This document shows, in pieces, positions 47,047 to 60,786 of a stretch of DNA of 64,000 nt (position 1 is its first letter; each line of letters opens with the position of its first letter). Source of the DNA: Vespa crabro (taxonomy: Eukaryota; Arthropoda; Insecta; Hymenoptera; Vespidae); assembly GCF_910589235.1 (NCBI RefSeq), contig NC_060955.1, positions 18,850,212 through 18,914,211 of the forward strand, in the 5' to 3' direction. Both the position numbers and the translations under genes were made by a program. The notes beneath the pieces were generated by a model. The model was not told the origin of the DNA, searched no databases, and saw nothing but the letters and a program-made list of their open reading frames with translations.

Positions 47047-48865
47047 ATGTTTCGACCAAATAAGTTTCAGCGTTCAGTATTGCCATTGATTATCGTGAAT
47101 TCAATCGTTTGCACTGGCTTATTAGAATACTTCGTTAATCGAACGATACGTACGATTGGTTTTGTTTATAACATATGTTGTTTAGTTTACTACGTTATCT
47201 TATCTTGTACGTTTGTGAATACGTTTGATACTTTTAAGAATGCTCAACCGTCAAAACTAGCAAGAATAATATCGGGAATAACATTCACTGGAAATCCTCT
47301 TCTCTATATCATAACAATTTTCGTTGGATTAATAAGAACAGAGGTAAAACGTCTTCTATTAATCTATAAGTTTTTATTTTAGTGATTTTCCTATTATTAA
47401 GACTAATATATTGTAAATAAAAAGACAGTTGAATAATTGGGTATATTGATTTTCACAGCGGGTAAAATTGTTTATAAAACAGCTAGAAACTTGTACACAA
47501 AGAATTGATGAAATGAACATACCGAAAAATTATACCTCTCTAATACGGTATCAGTGTATCGTAGGCATACTTGTTATTTTTCTTATATCAGGCTTAATAA
47601 TTGACGATATGTATTGGTACTCCGACATGAATTTATCATTTGGCAACAGTTTAATGTTACAATTTTATTATTTCGACAATTATTCTTACATTGTAATGAT
47701 GGTCATTAATTTTACTTTCGTCTTTTGGATCAGGCAAGTTAATCTTTTTATTTTGTAAAAGAAGAAATTAATTTTACTGAATTTAACGAATGATCTTACA
47801 TAGGTACGTAAAGATCAAATTTGGTCAATTGAATGCAGCACTCTTAAATATGTTGACAACAACTGTTGATTCACCACAACATAAAAGAGTCCTCCGAATG
47901 AAAGATAATTGGGAAGAAGAATCTTCGTTATCTACTATTTGTGGAACGTACAAAACGAATGAGAACATTGTGAAATTAAAAAAAATTAAGTAAGTTATTG
48001 ATAATTAACCCGAAACAATTTATTATTATTCTTCGATTTTTAACAATTTTCACTTTATTCTTTTTATTATAGACAAATCCATTTAGAGTTGATAAAATGT
48101 GGGAGAACTATAAGTGAGGCTTACGGATTACACATTCTTATATCCACGACTATATCAGTATTATATATTACTATATTATTGCACGGTTTATACGGTAGAT
48201 TAATTTCAAATGGATATGAATCATGGATAAGAGAATTTTATCAGAGTTTCTGTTGGATTTTTTATTTCATCATTCAGATTTTTGCAATAAGCAATATATG
48301 CGAGACATCGAAGACAGAAGTATGTTTCTTTTACAAATTATTTTTTCTTTCTTTTTTGTTTAATCATATATTTAATATTTGCAAAATGTACAACTCTTGA
48401 AGAGAATTTCATAGAATTACATATTGATTTTATTTATTTTTCTATATGTCATGGCTACTGGAGACATTCTTTGCGAATTATACGAACCTTCAACCACCAA
48501 GACGTTTCGCGATGAAGTAAGAGACAATGCCTGTCAGTGAGTAATATCAAATTACAATATATACTAAATGTATAATTATTTGTTTCAGATTCGCGATTTT
48601 ACTTTTCAATTAATCCAAAATCGTCTGACATTCACCGCATGTGGATTTTACGATTTAGGTCATTCATTTTTATATAGTGTAAGTTGAAAATGTGTAAGTT
48701 CCTTTGGTTACTTATATTTTTCATTTTATGAGAATTTTGGTATTTTTGTGCATAATATAGGCAATTGGTTCGATTACTACTTATCTCGTTATTCTTATAC
48801 AAATGGGAGATAAACCAAAAGTATTCTCCAACGACACAGACTATAATTCAACGTCCATAATATAA
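47047..48865 (+). CDS. A7: gustatory receptor, group A, 7 exons
   Basis: Exons: 47047-47343, 47459-47733, 47804-47989, 48073-48319, 48448-48516, 48589-48678, 48761-48865 (422 aa). Differs from A6 by scattered substitutions (for example FVYNICC for LVYIICC, TTTVDSPQHKR for TTTADSPQHKR) and an earlier stop (SII). Signature TTYLVILIQMGD. GC donor in intron 2; exon 5 starts GTC ATG GCT ACT after CTATAT. Encoded protein matches A8 exactly in the exons compared. It is the last gene of repeat copy 1. Confidence 0.82.
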
Positions 48866-49317
48866 GGAATGAAGAAATATGTTTCTTTAGGCGAAAAATA
48901 CATGGCATGTAGTCGATATTATTTTAATCAGTATTATATTTTGTTTTACCTCACACCTTTCATCTTTTTGGGTCAATAAAGAAAAGAAACGAAAAAGGAA
49001 ATAATAGAAAGATGAATATGAAATGATAACATCTGCGTAATGAATAATTTCTTATTAATTTCTATAGTAATATGAAAAGATAATATCTGTAATTTATTTT
49101 ATTGAAATATCGCGTAAAGTTTCCACCTCTCCTAATCCGAATGTAGTAACGGAAATAATGTATCACATTAAAACTCTGCAAAGAATGTTCTACATACATT
49201 AAATTTCTGCGAACTTCAAACGCCTGGTTTATCGAACGGTTTATTTGAAATAATTAGTGCTTTAAACGAAAAAGAAAGTGTAACAAATAAGTTATTTTCT
49301 TGAAGAATATTTTAGAA
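48866..49317 (+). promoter_or_regulatory. A7-B9 spacer with B9 upstream module
   Basis: Same content as the A6-B8 spacer: polyadenylation signal AATAAA at 48975-48980, distal block at about 49036-49116, proximal block at 49157-49197. Confidence 0.45.
48975..48980 (+). terminator. Polyadenylation signal of A7
   Basis: AATAAA in TTTTTGGGTCAATAAAG, 110 bp after the stop. Confidence 0.6.
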
Positions 49318-50675
49318 ATGTCAATTTCATCGGAATTTCGACATAGCATCAAGCCACTGATAATAATGAATTCGATTTTCACCACTGGTCTGATAGAATA
49401 TTTCATTGAAAATAATATTAACGTGATTGGTATGGTTTACGTTTTCTTCTCTATTATTTTCTACACTTCGATTGCCAGTATATTTCCGTCTTCCGCGCAA
49501 GTTTTTAGAGATGAACGACCATTACTAATACAATTAACGGGCCAGTTATATATTTTTACCTGCCATGTGTTTCACATTGTTAACATTATCGCTGGAATAC
49601 TTAGAAGAAAGGTGAATTTTTTTGTCCTTTTAATTAACCGATTTCGTCCAAATTGCTATCATAATCTATCCATTTTTATCTTTTACAGAAAGTGAGACGT
49701 TTTACGTTACAAATAGAAACTTGCATTCGATCTATGAATCAACTTAATATCCCAATGAATTTGTCTAAATGTTTTTTGCAACAATGTTATCTAATATTAT
49801 TCTTGGTTTTCATATTTATAATTATGATAGTATTTGATTATCAATGGTTAATATTGATCAGGACAAAATACTGGATATTAATTTTCTTTTACGTCGAACG
49901 TTATCCCTACTTCGCATGGTTATTAGTTGATTTTACTTTTGTATTCTGGATCAGGCAAGTAAATCATTTAGTTTGTCATACAAAACCTCAATATTTATCT
50001 AATTTAAATTATCGAATCATAAATTTAAAATAGATGTATAAAGATAAAATTTAGTCAATTGAATGAATTATTGAGAAGTATGCTTACGACAACTATCGAT
50101 TCACCTCAACATAAAAGAGTCCTTCGAATGAGGAAGAATGATTCTCCGTCATTTGAAACCCGTCGAAAGTATAGATCAAATGAAGACGTAATCAAAATAA
50201 AAAAAGCCAGGTAAACATATATAGTAAAAGTATACAAAAAGATTTCTTTGATTTTTTTCTTTTTTTCATTTTCTGTAGGGAAATACATCTGAGATATTCT
50301 ATGTGAATTGTACGAACCATCAACTAGCAATGAATATCGTGTCGAGGTAATAATTAATAAAATCAAATTAACTAGAAATTAATCTCAATATTTTATCATA
50401 CTTCTAGATTCTTGACTTTACTCTACAACTTATTCAAAACCCATTGTCATTTACAACATACGGCTTCTTTGATCTCGGCTATTCATTGATACAGAGTGTA
50501 AATTCAAAGCATAATTTTAGTATAATCGATATTTAGATTTATATTTATATTATAAACAACTAATATTAATTATTTTTAGCTCATCGGTACTGTAACGACC
50601 TACCTCGTTATTCTCATACAAATTGAGAACACAACACAACAAGTTTTTTTTGATAATTCCACTAATCATTTGTGA
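49318..50675 (+). pseudogene. B9: group B receptor, same 360-bp deletion as B8
   Basis: Exons 1-3 at 49318-49611, 49689-49954, 50034-50210 are intact. The fused exon 4/5 (50279-50346) has the same CATCTG/AGATATTC junction and stops after CTG AGA TAT TCT ATG. Exons 6 and 7 at 50408-50497 and 50580-50675 are clean. The breakpoint is identical to B8, so the deletion preceded the duplication that made copies 1 and 2, or spread by conversion. Confidence 0.85.
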
Positions 50676-52923
50676 GAAATTTAATAGCACTATGAAATTT
50701 ATAATAATTAGTTTATACTACCTTTGCGTGGCACGTGCTGGTTTTATAGCACACGTATTGATGCTAAAAAGTATGAATACTATCATAATATATTTTGTTA
50801 TATACGATGTATAAAACAATTGATATATAAATAATATATATGATAAATATTCGCATTACTTCAGATCCTATGTATTTGTAATTTCATATTTAAAAAAAAA
50901 ATTTTCCGCTTTTCTGGATCGATTGTTAATGTATAAGTGTGCTTAAGATACCATCCAAACGACAGAAGAGAGAAAACCTGTAGAAATATAATATACTGTC
51001 GAATCTATGCCAGCAGACAGGAAAAGCCAGTAAAAAACATGTTACCACCGTGCCATTCGTATACACAAAACACAGAAGAGTATTCAAAGAATTCACAATA
51101 CGGAACACAATCACAAATCATTCGATCAATTAAAATCTAGTGTAATCAATTTCATAATTTTCTTCTCTCTCTCTTCCTCTCTATCTTATTTAAAGTTTTA
51201 TAAGTTGCTTTATAGCTAATACTTCTCATCAAATATTCTCAACTTTCCATTCAATTACAAAGAGTAATTACCGAAAAATTTATCTAAATTGGATGTAAAT
51301 AATTGAAATTTTTAAGAAATTACATAAATGATTAAAGCAATTATATTAGTATTATGTCTTAGTAGAAACGTGCAATGATCTGTCACGCTATCAAAACAGG
51401 CAAGCGTCATGAGACGTACGACAGATGCAATTATTATATATTAGGGAGTCGATAGTTGTAAGTTCAGCTATGAGCTCAACAGACTTTTAACCGGTATATA
51501 TAAAAAATCGGAATATTGAATAAAAAAATTATTACTATAAAGTTGCGTGTTTGTGTATTAACTAAGGACACTAAAAAAATACTAAGGACATTTTTACGGA
51601 CTAGATGGTGTGTGTCTTTTATTTCTTCTTTTATATTATTTACACAGTAATTTTTATTAATTGCACTTGCGATAAGGCAATTTGAAAAGTAAGTTTTTCA
51701 ATAGATATTAGTATAATTATACATACAATAATTTCTCTTTTAGGTGGACTAATTCGATGAAGTTATTTATACGTTTTACATTAAAAGTATGAATTGTGTA
51801 ATACAAGATTCTTTCATTTCGTTCTGAAAAATTTCTGGTAGTTAACAAATTGTCACAATAGAAATCCTCTTTCGCAGGTAAAAAGTATACTCTCTATATA
51901 GCACATTGCTGATACACATGTGCACTTTTGGTTTATATTAAATGGAAATGAAACTACTCGATTAGTGCAGAAAATAAAAAAAAAATAAGCATTATCATAA
52001 CTATCAATAATTCTATTATCTCCTCTGATCCTTTTTAGTTAATTGGAATGATATTAAAACATTAGATCCGTTACGTAACAAATGTCTGAGGTGATGTTAA
52101 TAAAATCAATAACAAAAAAACATCACATACAGGTTAGACATAACTGTTAAGAAAGACCAATCATATTATAGACTTTCATATAGGAAGATTTAGGATACAA
52201 ACTATATCTATTAAATTGATTAATTTCTTATTAATCTCAACGATCTCACATAATAAAACTATATATAATATAATCCTGCATAATACAATTTTTAATAATA
52301 TTTTTTGCAAAATAAATAAGACTTTGAAATACAAGTGTCATCTGAATAAATGAATAAATAATATGATTGATTATAAGATCGAGTAGATAATTTTTCCTAT
52401 CGAATGAAAGGACGGCTATTTTAGTCATTCCCCATCACCTATACATATAACAATAACCTATGTGCAACGTAATTCTTTTTATATCTAGATACTTTCTTTG
52501 ATAGTACTGCTATTGATATTTCTTTTTCATACTAAAGCTTTTCATTTAATTTATATTTTATAGAAGAAAATAATGTAATAAGAAATACAATAAGAAAAGT
52601 TGTCGAACTTTGCTCATCAAAATTATGATACTTTTCATTTTAACTTTTCACTGTCTTACACTTTGTTATAAATTATTGAAGATAACGATACATTACGATA
52701 TAGAAAGAGTTATCGATTTGATTAGTTCAACAGTCCTACACTTGTGAGACTCAGTGGCATTACCGTAATATCCTTCGAGGATCCCTGAACGCGTCTAATA
52801 AGATAAGTGGACTAAACCGAGACGAAAAGGATAAAAGATTAAATCTATTCAAATTGATTTATATACTGTGCAAATAAACGTGATTATATAGTTGACGAAT
52901 AAAAAATACAACTAACTATCATC
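50676..52923 (+). other. B9-C2 spacer
   Basis: Copy of 40925-43172: B 3' flank, the unidentified 250-bp stretch at about 50900-51150, the C leader (51440-51750) and the candidate C promoter (about 52680-52760). Most differences from copy 1 lie in 51180-51560. No gene seen. Confidence 0.5.
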
Positions 52924-54713
52924 ATGAGAAATATAATTGAGAGATTTATAAAACAAGAAAATGTACGAGATACTTTTAGATTTTACAAAATAAAGCACAA
53001 AAGAAAAAAGAATTTCGGAGAAGTTTTACGACCGATCTACATTTTAAGTATTATCTTTGGATTGCGTGTTTTTGAATTTCCTCAAAGCCATTCAAGACCA
53101 ATACTTAGTTTCCTTTATTCTATGTCACTTTATTGTCTTCATCTTGTCGGATGGACTTATCAAGAACGAATGTATAACACTGAAATGTTTAATTTAGACA
53201 GAACTATAACCTACGTTTTATCTATCTCAGATAAAATAATGGTATTTATTATACTCATATTGGGATTACATCAGAGCAAGGTGAGACCACAATATTTATG
53301 CATAATTATCAATACTAACGAATTTTTTCTATGATATTTATTAATATTATTCTTAAAACGAATGTTACACAGTCATCAAAATTATTTGCCAAAAGAATAA
53401 GCGAGATTGACAAAACACTTCAGGTGCTAGGTTCATCAACGTCTTTCAACAACATTTACAAAAAGACGATAATGAATATAACGATCGCAATCCTTTATTT
53501 GTTACTTTTCCTCATAACAATTATCATATGGATGACAATATTAAATAATCCAATTTATAAATCTTTCATATTATATTTATCTCTAATGTTGAATATATAT
53601 ATATTTATGATCAAATTTATACTTTTAATCGAATTCTTTACTATTATAAGGTATGTACTACTATTAAGAATAACATATTTCATTTCGATTATAAATTGAA
53701 AATCTTTAATTATCTTAGATGCATCCAATCGGAATTTCGCCGAGCAAATGATCTCCTTAGCGATGTCAATGTTTTACCAATTTCTTCTATTGCTTCGGAA
53801 TTACTTGAACATAAAAAAGCTGATGGTTCCTTATCTATTGAAAGTTCTCTCCCAGTAGATTCAAAAAAATTATTTATCGGTCAATCGTCATTATGTCGAT
53901 CACAGTCACAATTGCAAGTTGAGAGTTACAAAATAAATAAAAGCAGGAGGTTGTTACGGACGATCAGGTGAGCCAAAGAAACAAAGTACATATCTATTAT
54001 TTAGAATTTACGTGAAAATTTCATCAGACAGGTTCATCTAGAATTATATAAAGTGTCGAAAAGTTATAGCAATATGTATGGCATACAGATATCCCTGGAA
54101 GTGGCAATATCTGTATTGTTTAACATATACGTATTATATGATTTTTATACAAAATTGGAAAAAGAAACAGGAAACATTAATGATCTGATTCATCACTTAA
54201 TGTTACTTATATTCTGTTGCTCACAGTATACGTTGAAAATCTTTATCATTAATTACATCTGTGACAAAACAACGAAAGAGGTATGTATAAATATTAATTC
54301 GCTTTTCTATTTTCTATAATAAGGATTTCATAATTTTTTTAGGCAGAACGTACCAACGAAATTATTCACACATTTTATGGGCAAAATACGGATTTCGAGA
54401 TAAAAAAGGAGGTTAATATTTTTTATGAAATAAATCAAGATTTGTATAAATTAAAATTCTTTTCATTACAGGTAGAAATATTCTCTTTGCAAATGGTGCA
54501 ATGTCGTACTGTATATACCGCATACGGTTTATATAATCTTAATTGTAAACACATTTGTTCGGTAGGTGTAATTGTTTACGTACAATCAGATTATAAACAG
54601 AAAAGGATAATAACAAGCATAATAATTTTTCTATTCTTCAGTGTGTCGGTATCATAACAACATACATGGTTATCATGATACAAGTTACCAATTCAATAAA
54701 AAAAGAAACATAA
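52924..54713 (+). CDS. C2: gustatory receptor, group C, 7 exons
   Basis: Exons: 52924-53280, 53373-53650, 53719-53967, 54028-54280, 54343-54411, 54472-54561, 54642-54713 (455 aa). The translation of each exon is identical to C1. Complete absence of amino acid change suggests very recent duplication or ongoing conversion. All splice sites canonical. C2 is the middle copy, with a dead A exon 1 downstream. Confidence 0.8.
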
Positions 54714-55190
54714 ATCATTGCGATGACCCTTCATCTTGCGAATAGTGCAAACAATAAAAATTTACGAGTAAATTCTTACATGACATAAATTGACAAAGTG
54801 GAATAAATATTTTTATTTGTAATCTATTGTAATAGTTGATCAATTGTAAATAATATAATGTTATTAAATAATTTCTTATTGATTTTCCTTTAATAATAAG
54901 GTAATGTATATAAATATTGATAAGGATGAAGAACATATTTAACATGATGCAAGAGATAGGGTAAGTAGAAAAGTGGTAATTTTTACTTCAACCTAATATT
55001 GCGAGCCATAATAATTATTATTATTGAAACAGTCCAATATAATAAAAACATAAACCATTAGTAAGAGTTAGTTTTTCGTCAAAATGTCTGCAAATAGTAC
55101 ATTGAAACTGAATAAATATAAAAAAAATTGTTATATTTCTTAAAAGTGAAAAGTAATATTTTCAATAAGAAAATTAAAAATTGTTTTTAA
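54714..55190 (+). other. Group A leader remnant after C2
   Basis: Copy of 44963-45439, with the decayed distal block at about 54869-54936 and proximal block at about 55069-55100. No gene. Confidence 0.45.
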
Positions 55191-55291
55191 ATGTTTCGGT
55201 CGAAATAATTTCAATGGGCCCTTAGGCCATTAATTAGCGCAATTTTGATCATTTACACCAGTTTATTAGAATACTTCGTTGAAAGACAGGG
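55191..55291 (+). pseudogene. Group A exon 1 fragment, second copy
   Basis: Same TAA in codon 6 and the same break after LLEYFVE as at 45440. Confidence 0.8.
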
Positions 55292-56305
55292 TGTAAATCC
55301 CTATGTCGTCTGTTTTTGTGTGGGATATTTGAAGAAAAGAATTTAACAATGCATAGCTTGATTGTAAGATTTAATTGTCTTACTATTGTACTATAGCAAA
55401 TGACGATGATTATGATTGCTGAAACGTATGTAATATGATTCGCAATATTTTAGTATGATATCCGAATATATCAATCTCCCGCTAATTATAAGTATTTCGT
55501 TAATAAATATCTTTAAATATATGAGAATATAAATTCGCGTGCCTGTTTCTCGAAGACGTAACTCTTTTCTTCGGAGAACGGTTTAGAGTTACGTCTCAGC
55601 ACAAACTTTATATTCTTTAAATCGAGTTTTACCTTTCTTATTCTTATTTCCTTTAAAAGAAAGAAACATTTCGAAAGGGAAATAATTGATCTCCAAGAGT
55701 TTGTGTTCTGCGATTGTGATGTATTTAGTTGATCGATTGCATGCGACGCAAGGTTTAACATAAGTTTTGCTCGTATAGCCTGAAACCGTCCAATCGAGTT
55801 TACTTTTTAATGATGAAACTGAGTTATTAATAAATGAGATTCTACCTCAACATGCTAAATTTTGAGCTAGTTAAACGCCATTGATAGCGTCAATAGGAGC
55901 AGGCTTGTGAAGTTGTGAATCCGCCAATCCGATCGTCGACAGAATCGATTAACCTTGGATGTGTAATGATTCGTTTCACATATAATGCAAATCGTCTCCA
56001 CGATCGTTGAGAAAGCATACTGCGGCCGTACTTAAGGTCGCGTTCGTTTATGCGGTATTGATAGTTTGTCTGCGTATTTCGAAACTTAGGATAGTCTCCG
56101 CATTGAACCTGCATCGGAAAAATTTTGGTAGCCGTGGTGACCTGCGCTTACGCGTTAACAGGTGGTGAGCTGGAGTGTGTCTGTAGGAATGAGTATCTCC
56201 TTTCCTGTAAAGATTCCAAAAATTGATCCTCGTTGAAAGATCCACTCCATCGAGGGTAATCCCACGGTGTTGCATGTGTATCATAATGAAGACATGCAGG
56301 CAACA
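55292..56305. other. Unidentified insert of higher GC, second copy
   Basis: Identical in layout to 45541-46554, including the 11-bp inverted repeat at 55554-55596 and the CpG-rich part at 55881-56305. No gene recognised. Confidence 0.5.
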
Positions 56306-56365
56306 AGTATTCATCGAACGGATAAATGTAGCAAAAACATCATCATTATTAAAAAAGCCAAGTAA
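56306..56365 (+). pseudogene. Group B exon 3 end fragment, second copy
   Basis: Same fragment and donor as at 46555. Confidence 0.7.
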
Positions 56366-56797
56366 TTATTATTATGTACTACAAATTTATAATATATATA
56401 TATCGAATAAATGTTCTCATTTGTTCATAACTGACAATGAAAATTGATATCTAGATAATATATCACGGAGGAAATAATATCGTATTGATTTTCATTTGAT
56501 AAGGAGGTAAAGTGTATGAATATGTATGAACTCCTTTCATCAAAGAATTTGCCAAGATGGAAACAGTAAGATAAATATGAAAGTGGTAGTTTTTATTCCA
56601 AGCAAAATATAAGTCACGATAATATTTATTACGAAAACAGTTCAATAATAAAAAGAATAGGAAAGCAATTGTAGGAATTAGTATCATTATAAAACAGCAG
56701 CAAGAAAAGGTTTGAAATTCTAAGAAAAGTAACTCTGAAGTATATTTTGAAAGTGAAAAGTGATATATTTAATAAGAAAATTAAAAAAACAATTTAA
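56366..56797 (+). promoter_or_regulatory. Upstream region of A8
   Basis: Distal block at about 56462-56546 and proximal block at 56678-56705, matching those of A7. Confidence 0.5.
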
Positions 56798-58616
56798 ATG
56801 TTTCGACCAAATAAGTTTCAGCGTTCAGTATTGCCATTGATTATCGTGAATTCAATCGTTTGCACTGGCTTATTAGAATACTTCGTTAATCGAACGATAC
56901 GTACGATTGGTTTTGTTTATAACATATGTTGTTTAGTTTACTACGTTATCTTATCTTGTACGTTTGTGAATACGTTTGATACTTTTAAGAATGCTCAACC
57001 GTCAAAACTAGCAAGAATAATATCGGGAATAACATTCACTGGAAATCCTCTTCTCTATATCATAACAATTTTCGTTGGATTAATAAGAACAGAGGTAAAA
57101 CGTCTTCTATTAATCTATAAGTTTTTATTTTAGTGATTTTCCTATTATTAAGACTAATATATTGTAAATAAAAAGACAGTTGAATAATTGGGTATATTGA
57201 TTTTCACAGCGGGTAAAATTGTTTATAAAACAGCTAGAAACTTGTACACAAAGAATTGATGAAATGAACATACCGAAAAATTATACCTCTCTAATACGGT
57301 ATCAGTGTATCGTAGGCATACTTGTTATTTTTCTTATATCAGGCTTAATAATTGACGATATGTATTGGTACTCCGACATGAATTTATCATTTGGCAACAG
57401 TTTAATGTTACAATTTTATTATTTCGACAATTATTCTTACATTGTAATGATGGTCATTAATTTTACTTTCGTCTTTTGGATCAGGCAAGTTAATCTTTTT
57501 ATTTTGTAAAAGAAGAAATTAATTTTACTGAATTTAACGAATGATCTTACATAGGTACGTAAAGATCAAATTTGGTCAATTGAATGCAGCACTCTTAAAT
57601 ATGTTGACAACAACTGTTGATTCACCACAACATAAAAGAGTCCTCCGAATGAAAGATAATTGGGAAGAAGAATCTTCGTTATCTACTATTTGTGGAACGT
57701 ACAAAACGAATGAGAACATTGTGAAATTAAAAAAAATTAAGTAAGTTATTGATAATTAACCCGAAACAATTTATTATTATTCTTCGATTTTTAACAATTT
57801 TCACTTTATTCTTTTTATTATAGACAAATCCATTTAGAGTTGATAAAATGTGGGAGAACTATAAGTGAGGCTTACGGATTACACATTCTTATATCCACGA
57901 CTATATCAGTATTATATATTACTATATTATTGCACGGTTTATACGGTAGATTAATTTCAAATGGATATGAATCATGGATAAGAGAATTTTATCAGAGTTT
58001 CTGTTGGATTTTTTATTTCATCATTCAGATTTTTGCAATAAGCAATATATGCGAGACATCGAAGACAGAAGTATGTTTCTTTTACAAATTATTTTTTCTT
58101 TCTTTTTTGTTTAATCATATATTTAATATTTGCAAAATGTACAACTCTTGAAGAGAATTTCATAGAATTACATATTGATTTTATTTATTTTTCTATATGT
58201 CATGGCTACTGGAGACATTCTTTGCGAATTATACGAACCTTCAACCACCAAGACGTTTCGCGATGAAGTAAGAGACAATGCCTGTCAGTGAGTAATATCA
58301 AATTACAATATATACTAAATGTATAATTATTTGTTTCAGATTCGCGATTTTACTTTTCAATTAATCCAAAATCGTCTGACATTCACCGCATGTGGATTTT
58401 ACGATTTAGGTCATTCATTTTTATATAGTGTAAGTTGAAAATGTGTAAGTTCCTTTGGTTACTTATATTTTTCATTTTATGAGAATTTTGGTATTTTTGT
58501 GCATAATATAGGCAATTGGTTCGATTACTACTTATCTCGTTATTCTTATACAAATGGGAGATAAACCAAAAGTATTCTCCAACGACACAGACTATAATTC
58601 AACGTCCATAATATAA
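56798..58616 (+). CDS. A8: gustatory receptor, group A, 7 exons
   Basis: Exons: 56798-57094, 57210-57484, 57555-57740, 57824-58070, 58199-58267, 58340-58429, 58512-58616 (422 aa). Same encoded protein as A7 in every exon compared. GC donor in intron 2 and AT-ending intron 4 are preserved. Last gene of repeat copy 2; followed by the only intact B gene of the triplication. Confidence 0.82.
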
Positions 58617-59068
58617 GGAATGAAGAAATATGTTTCTTTAGGCGAAAAATACATGGCATGTAGTCGATATTATTTTAATCAGTATTATATTTTGTTTTAC
58701 CTCACACCTTTCATCTTTTTGGGTCAATAAAGAAAAGAAACGAAAAAGGAAATAATAGAAAGATGAATATGAAATGATAACATCTGCGTAATGAATAATT
58801 TCTTATTAATTTCTATAGTAATATGAAAAGATAATATCTGTAATTTATTTTATTGAAATATCGCGTAAAGTTTCCACCTCTCCTAATCCGAATGTAGTAA
58901 CGGAAATAATGTATCACATTAAAACTCTGCAAAGAATGTTCTACATACATTAAATTTCTGCGAACTTCAAACGCCTGGTTTATCGAACGGTTTATTTGAA
59001 ATAATTAGTGCTTTAAACGAAAAAGAAAGTGTAACAAATAAGTTATTTTCTTGAAGAATATTTTAGAA
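58617..59068 (+). promoter_or_regulatory. A8-B10 spacer with B10 upstream module
   Basis: Distal block at about 58787-58867 and proximal block at 58908-58948, as before B8 and B9. Confidence 0.45.
58726..58731 (+). terminator. Polyadenylation signal of A8
   Basis: AATAAA in the same GGGTCAATAAAG context, 110 bp after the stop. Confidence 0.6.
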
Positions 59069-60786
59069 ATGTCAATTTCATCGGAATTTCGACATAGCAT
59101 CAAGCCACTGATAATAATGAATTCGATTTTCACCACTGGTCTGATAGAATATTTCATTGAAAATAATATTAACGTGATTGGTATGGTTTACGTTTTCTTC
59201 TCTATTATTTTCTACACTTCGATTGCCAGTATATTTCCGTCTTCCGCGCAAGTTTTTAGAGATGAACGACCATTACTAATACAATTAACGGGCCAGTTAT
59301 ATATTTTTACCTGCCATGTGTTTCACATTGTTAACATTATCGCTGGAATACTTAGAAGAAAGGTGAATTTTTTTGTCCTTTTAATTAACCGATTTCGTCC
59401 AAATTGCTATCATAATCTATCCATTTTTATCTTTTACAGAAAGTGAGACGTTTTACGTTACAAATAGAAACTTGCATTCGATCTATGAATCAACTTAATA
59501 TCCCAATGAATTTGTCTAAATGTTTTTTGCAACAATGTTATCTAATATTATTCTTGGTTTTCATATTTATAATTATGATAGTATTTGATTATCAATGGTT
59601 AATATTGATCAGGACAAAATACTGGATATTAATTTTCTTTTACGTCGAACGTTATCCCTACTTCGCATGGTTATTAGTTGATTTTACTTTTGTATTCTGG
59701 ATCAGGCAAGTAAATCATTTAGTTTGTCATACAAAACCTCAATATTTATCTAATTTAAATTATCGAATCATAAATTTAAAATAGATGTATAAAGATAAAA
59801 TTTAGTCAATTGAATGAATTATTGAGAAGTATGCTTACGACAACTATCGATTCACCTCAACATAAAAGAGTCCTTCGAATGAGGAAGAATGATTCTCCGT
59901 CATTTGAAACCCGTCGAAAGTATAGATCAAATGAAGACGTAATCAAAATAAAAAAAGCCAGGTAAACATATATAGTAAAAGTATACAAAAAGATTTCTTT
60001 GATTTTTTTCTTTTTTTCATTTTCTGTAGGGAAATACATCTGGAATTAATCAAATGTGCTAGGAATACAAATGATGCTTATAACTTACATATTTTAATGT
60101 CTGTATCAACAACTTTCATTTATATCATTTTTTTGACTTACCATTTATATTATTTTTCAATGACTAAAAAGTACCATGCGAAACCCACATCAGTCTATAT
60201 TTACTTTTATTGGATTTATTACTTTGCATTGAAGATGATAACAATTTGTTACGTATGTGCAACAACTGTAACGGAGGTATATTATTTCAGTATACATGAC
60301 TTTTTAATTTTATTGTAATTTTTTTTCTCATATTTCAAGTAAATATCAAAGGAATTATGTATTGATATTATGTTATATTTGTTTATATGCGGCGAACACT
60401 GGAGATATTCTATGTGAATTGTACGAACCATCAACTAGCAATGAATATCGTGTCGAGGTAATAATTAATAAAATCAAATTAACTAGAAATTAATCTCAAT
60501 ATTTTATCATACTTCTAGATTCTTGACTTTACTCTACAACTTATTCAAAACCCATTGTCATTTACAACATACGGCTTCTTTGATCTCGGCTATTCATTGA
60601 TACAGAGTGTAAATTCAAAGCATAATTTTAGTATAATCGTTATTTAGATTTATATTTATATTATAAACAACTAATATTAATTATTTTTAGCTCATCGGTA
60701 CTGTAACGACCTACCTCGTTATTCTCATACAAATTGAGAACACAACACAACAAGTTTTTTTTGATAATTCCACTAATCATTTGTGA
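59069..60786 (+). CDS. B10: gustatory receptor, group B, intact sister of B8/B9
   Basis: Exons: 59069-59362, 59440-59705, 59785-59961, 60030-60276, 60389-60457, 60519-60608, 60691-60786 (412 aa). Exons 1-3 encode the same protein as B8/B9, but exon 4 is complete (EIHLELIKCARNTNDAYNLHI, then two membrane segments ending in YVCATTVTE) and joins exon 5 in phase. Exon 5 starts GCG GCG AAC ACT after TTTATAT with no AG. Signature VTTYLVILIQIEN. GC donor in intron 2. Exons 2 and 3 are one and three codons shorter than in B2. No lesion seen. Confidence 0.82.

Larger units (their letters stand above)
39150..48900 (+). repeat. 9,751-bp tandem repeat, copy 1 (B8-C1-A7)
   Basis: From about 39150 every recognisable position recurs 9,751 bp later. 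Left of this point A6 and A7 are clearly diverged and at a 9,753-bp offset. Encoded B and C proteins are identical between copies 1 and 2. Copy-specific base changes cluster around 41430-41810. Edges are approximate because A6/A7 homology continues to the left. Confidence 0.9.
48901..58651 (+). repeat. 9,751-bp tandem repeat, copy 2 (B9-C2-A8)
   Basis: Second unit of the triplication. It shares the B-gene deletion with copy 1. Private or shared variants show that it is not a mere echo of copy 1: for example ATAATTGAAATT near 51300 where copies 1 and 3 have ATAATGGAAATT, and GGGAGTCGATAG near 51445, shared with copy 3 but not copy 1. Confidence 0.9.

Noticed and set aside
39150..58651. Copies 1 and 2 as a pure assembly duplication
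   Set aside because: Not fully excluded, but copy-specific substitutions in 41.4-41.8/51.2-51.6 kb and a mosaic relation to copy 3 favour real copies.
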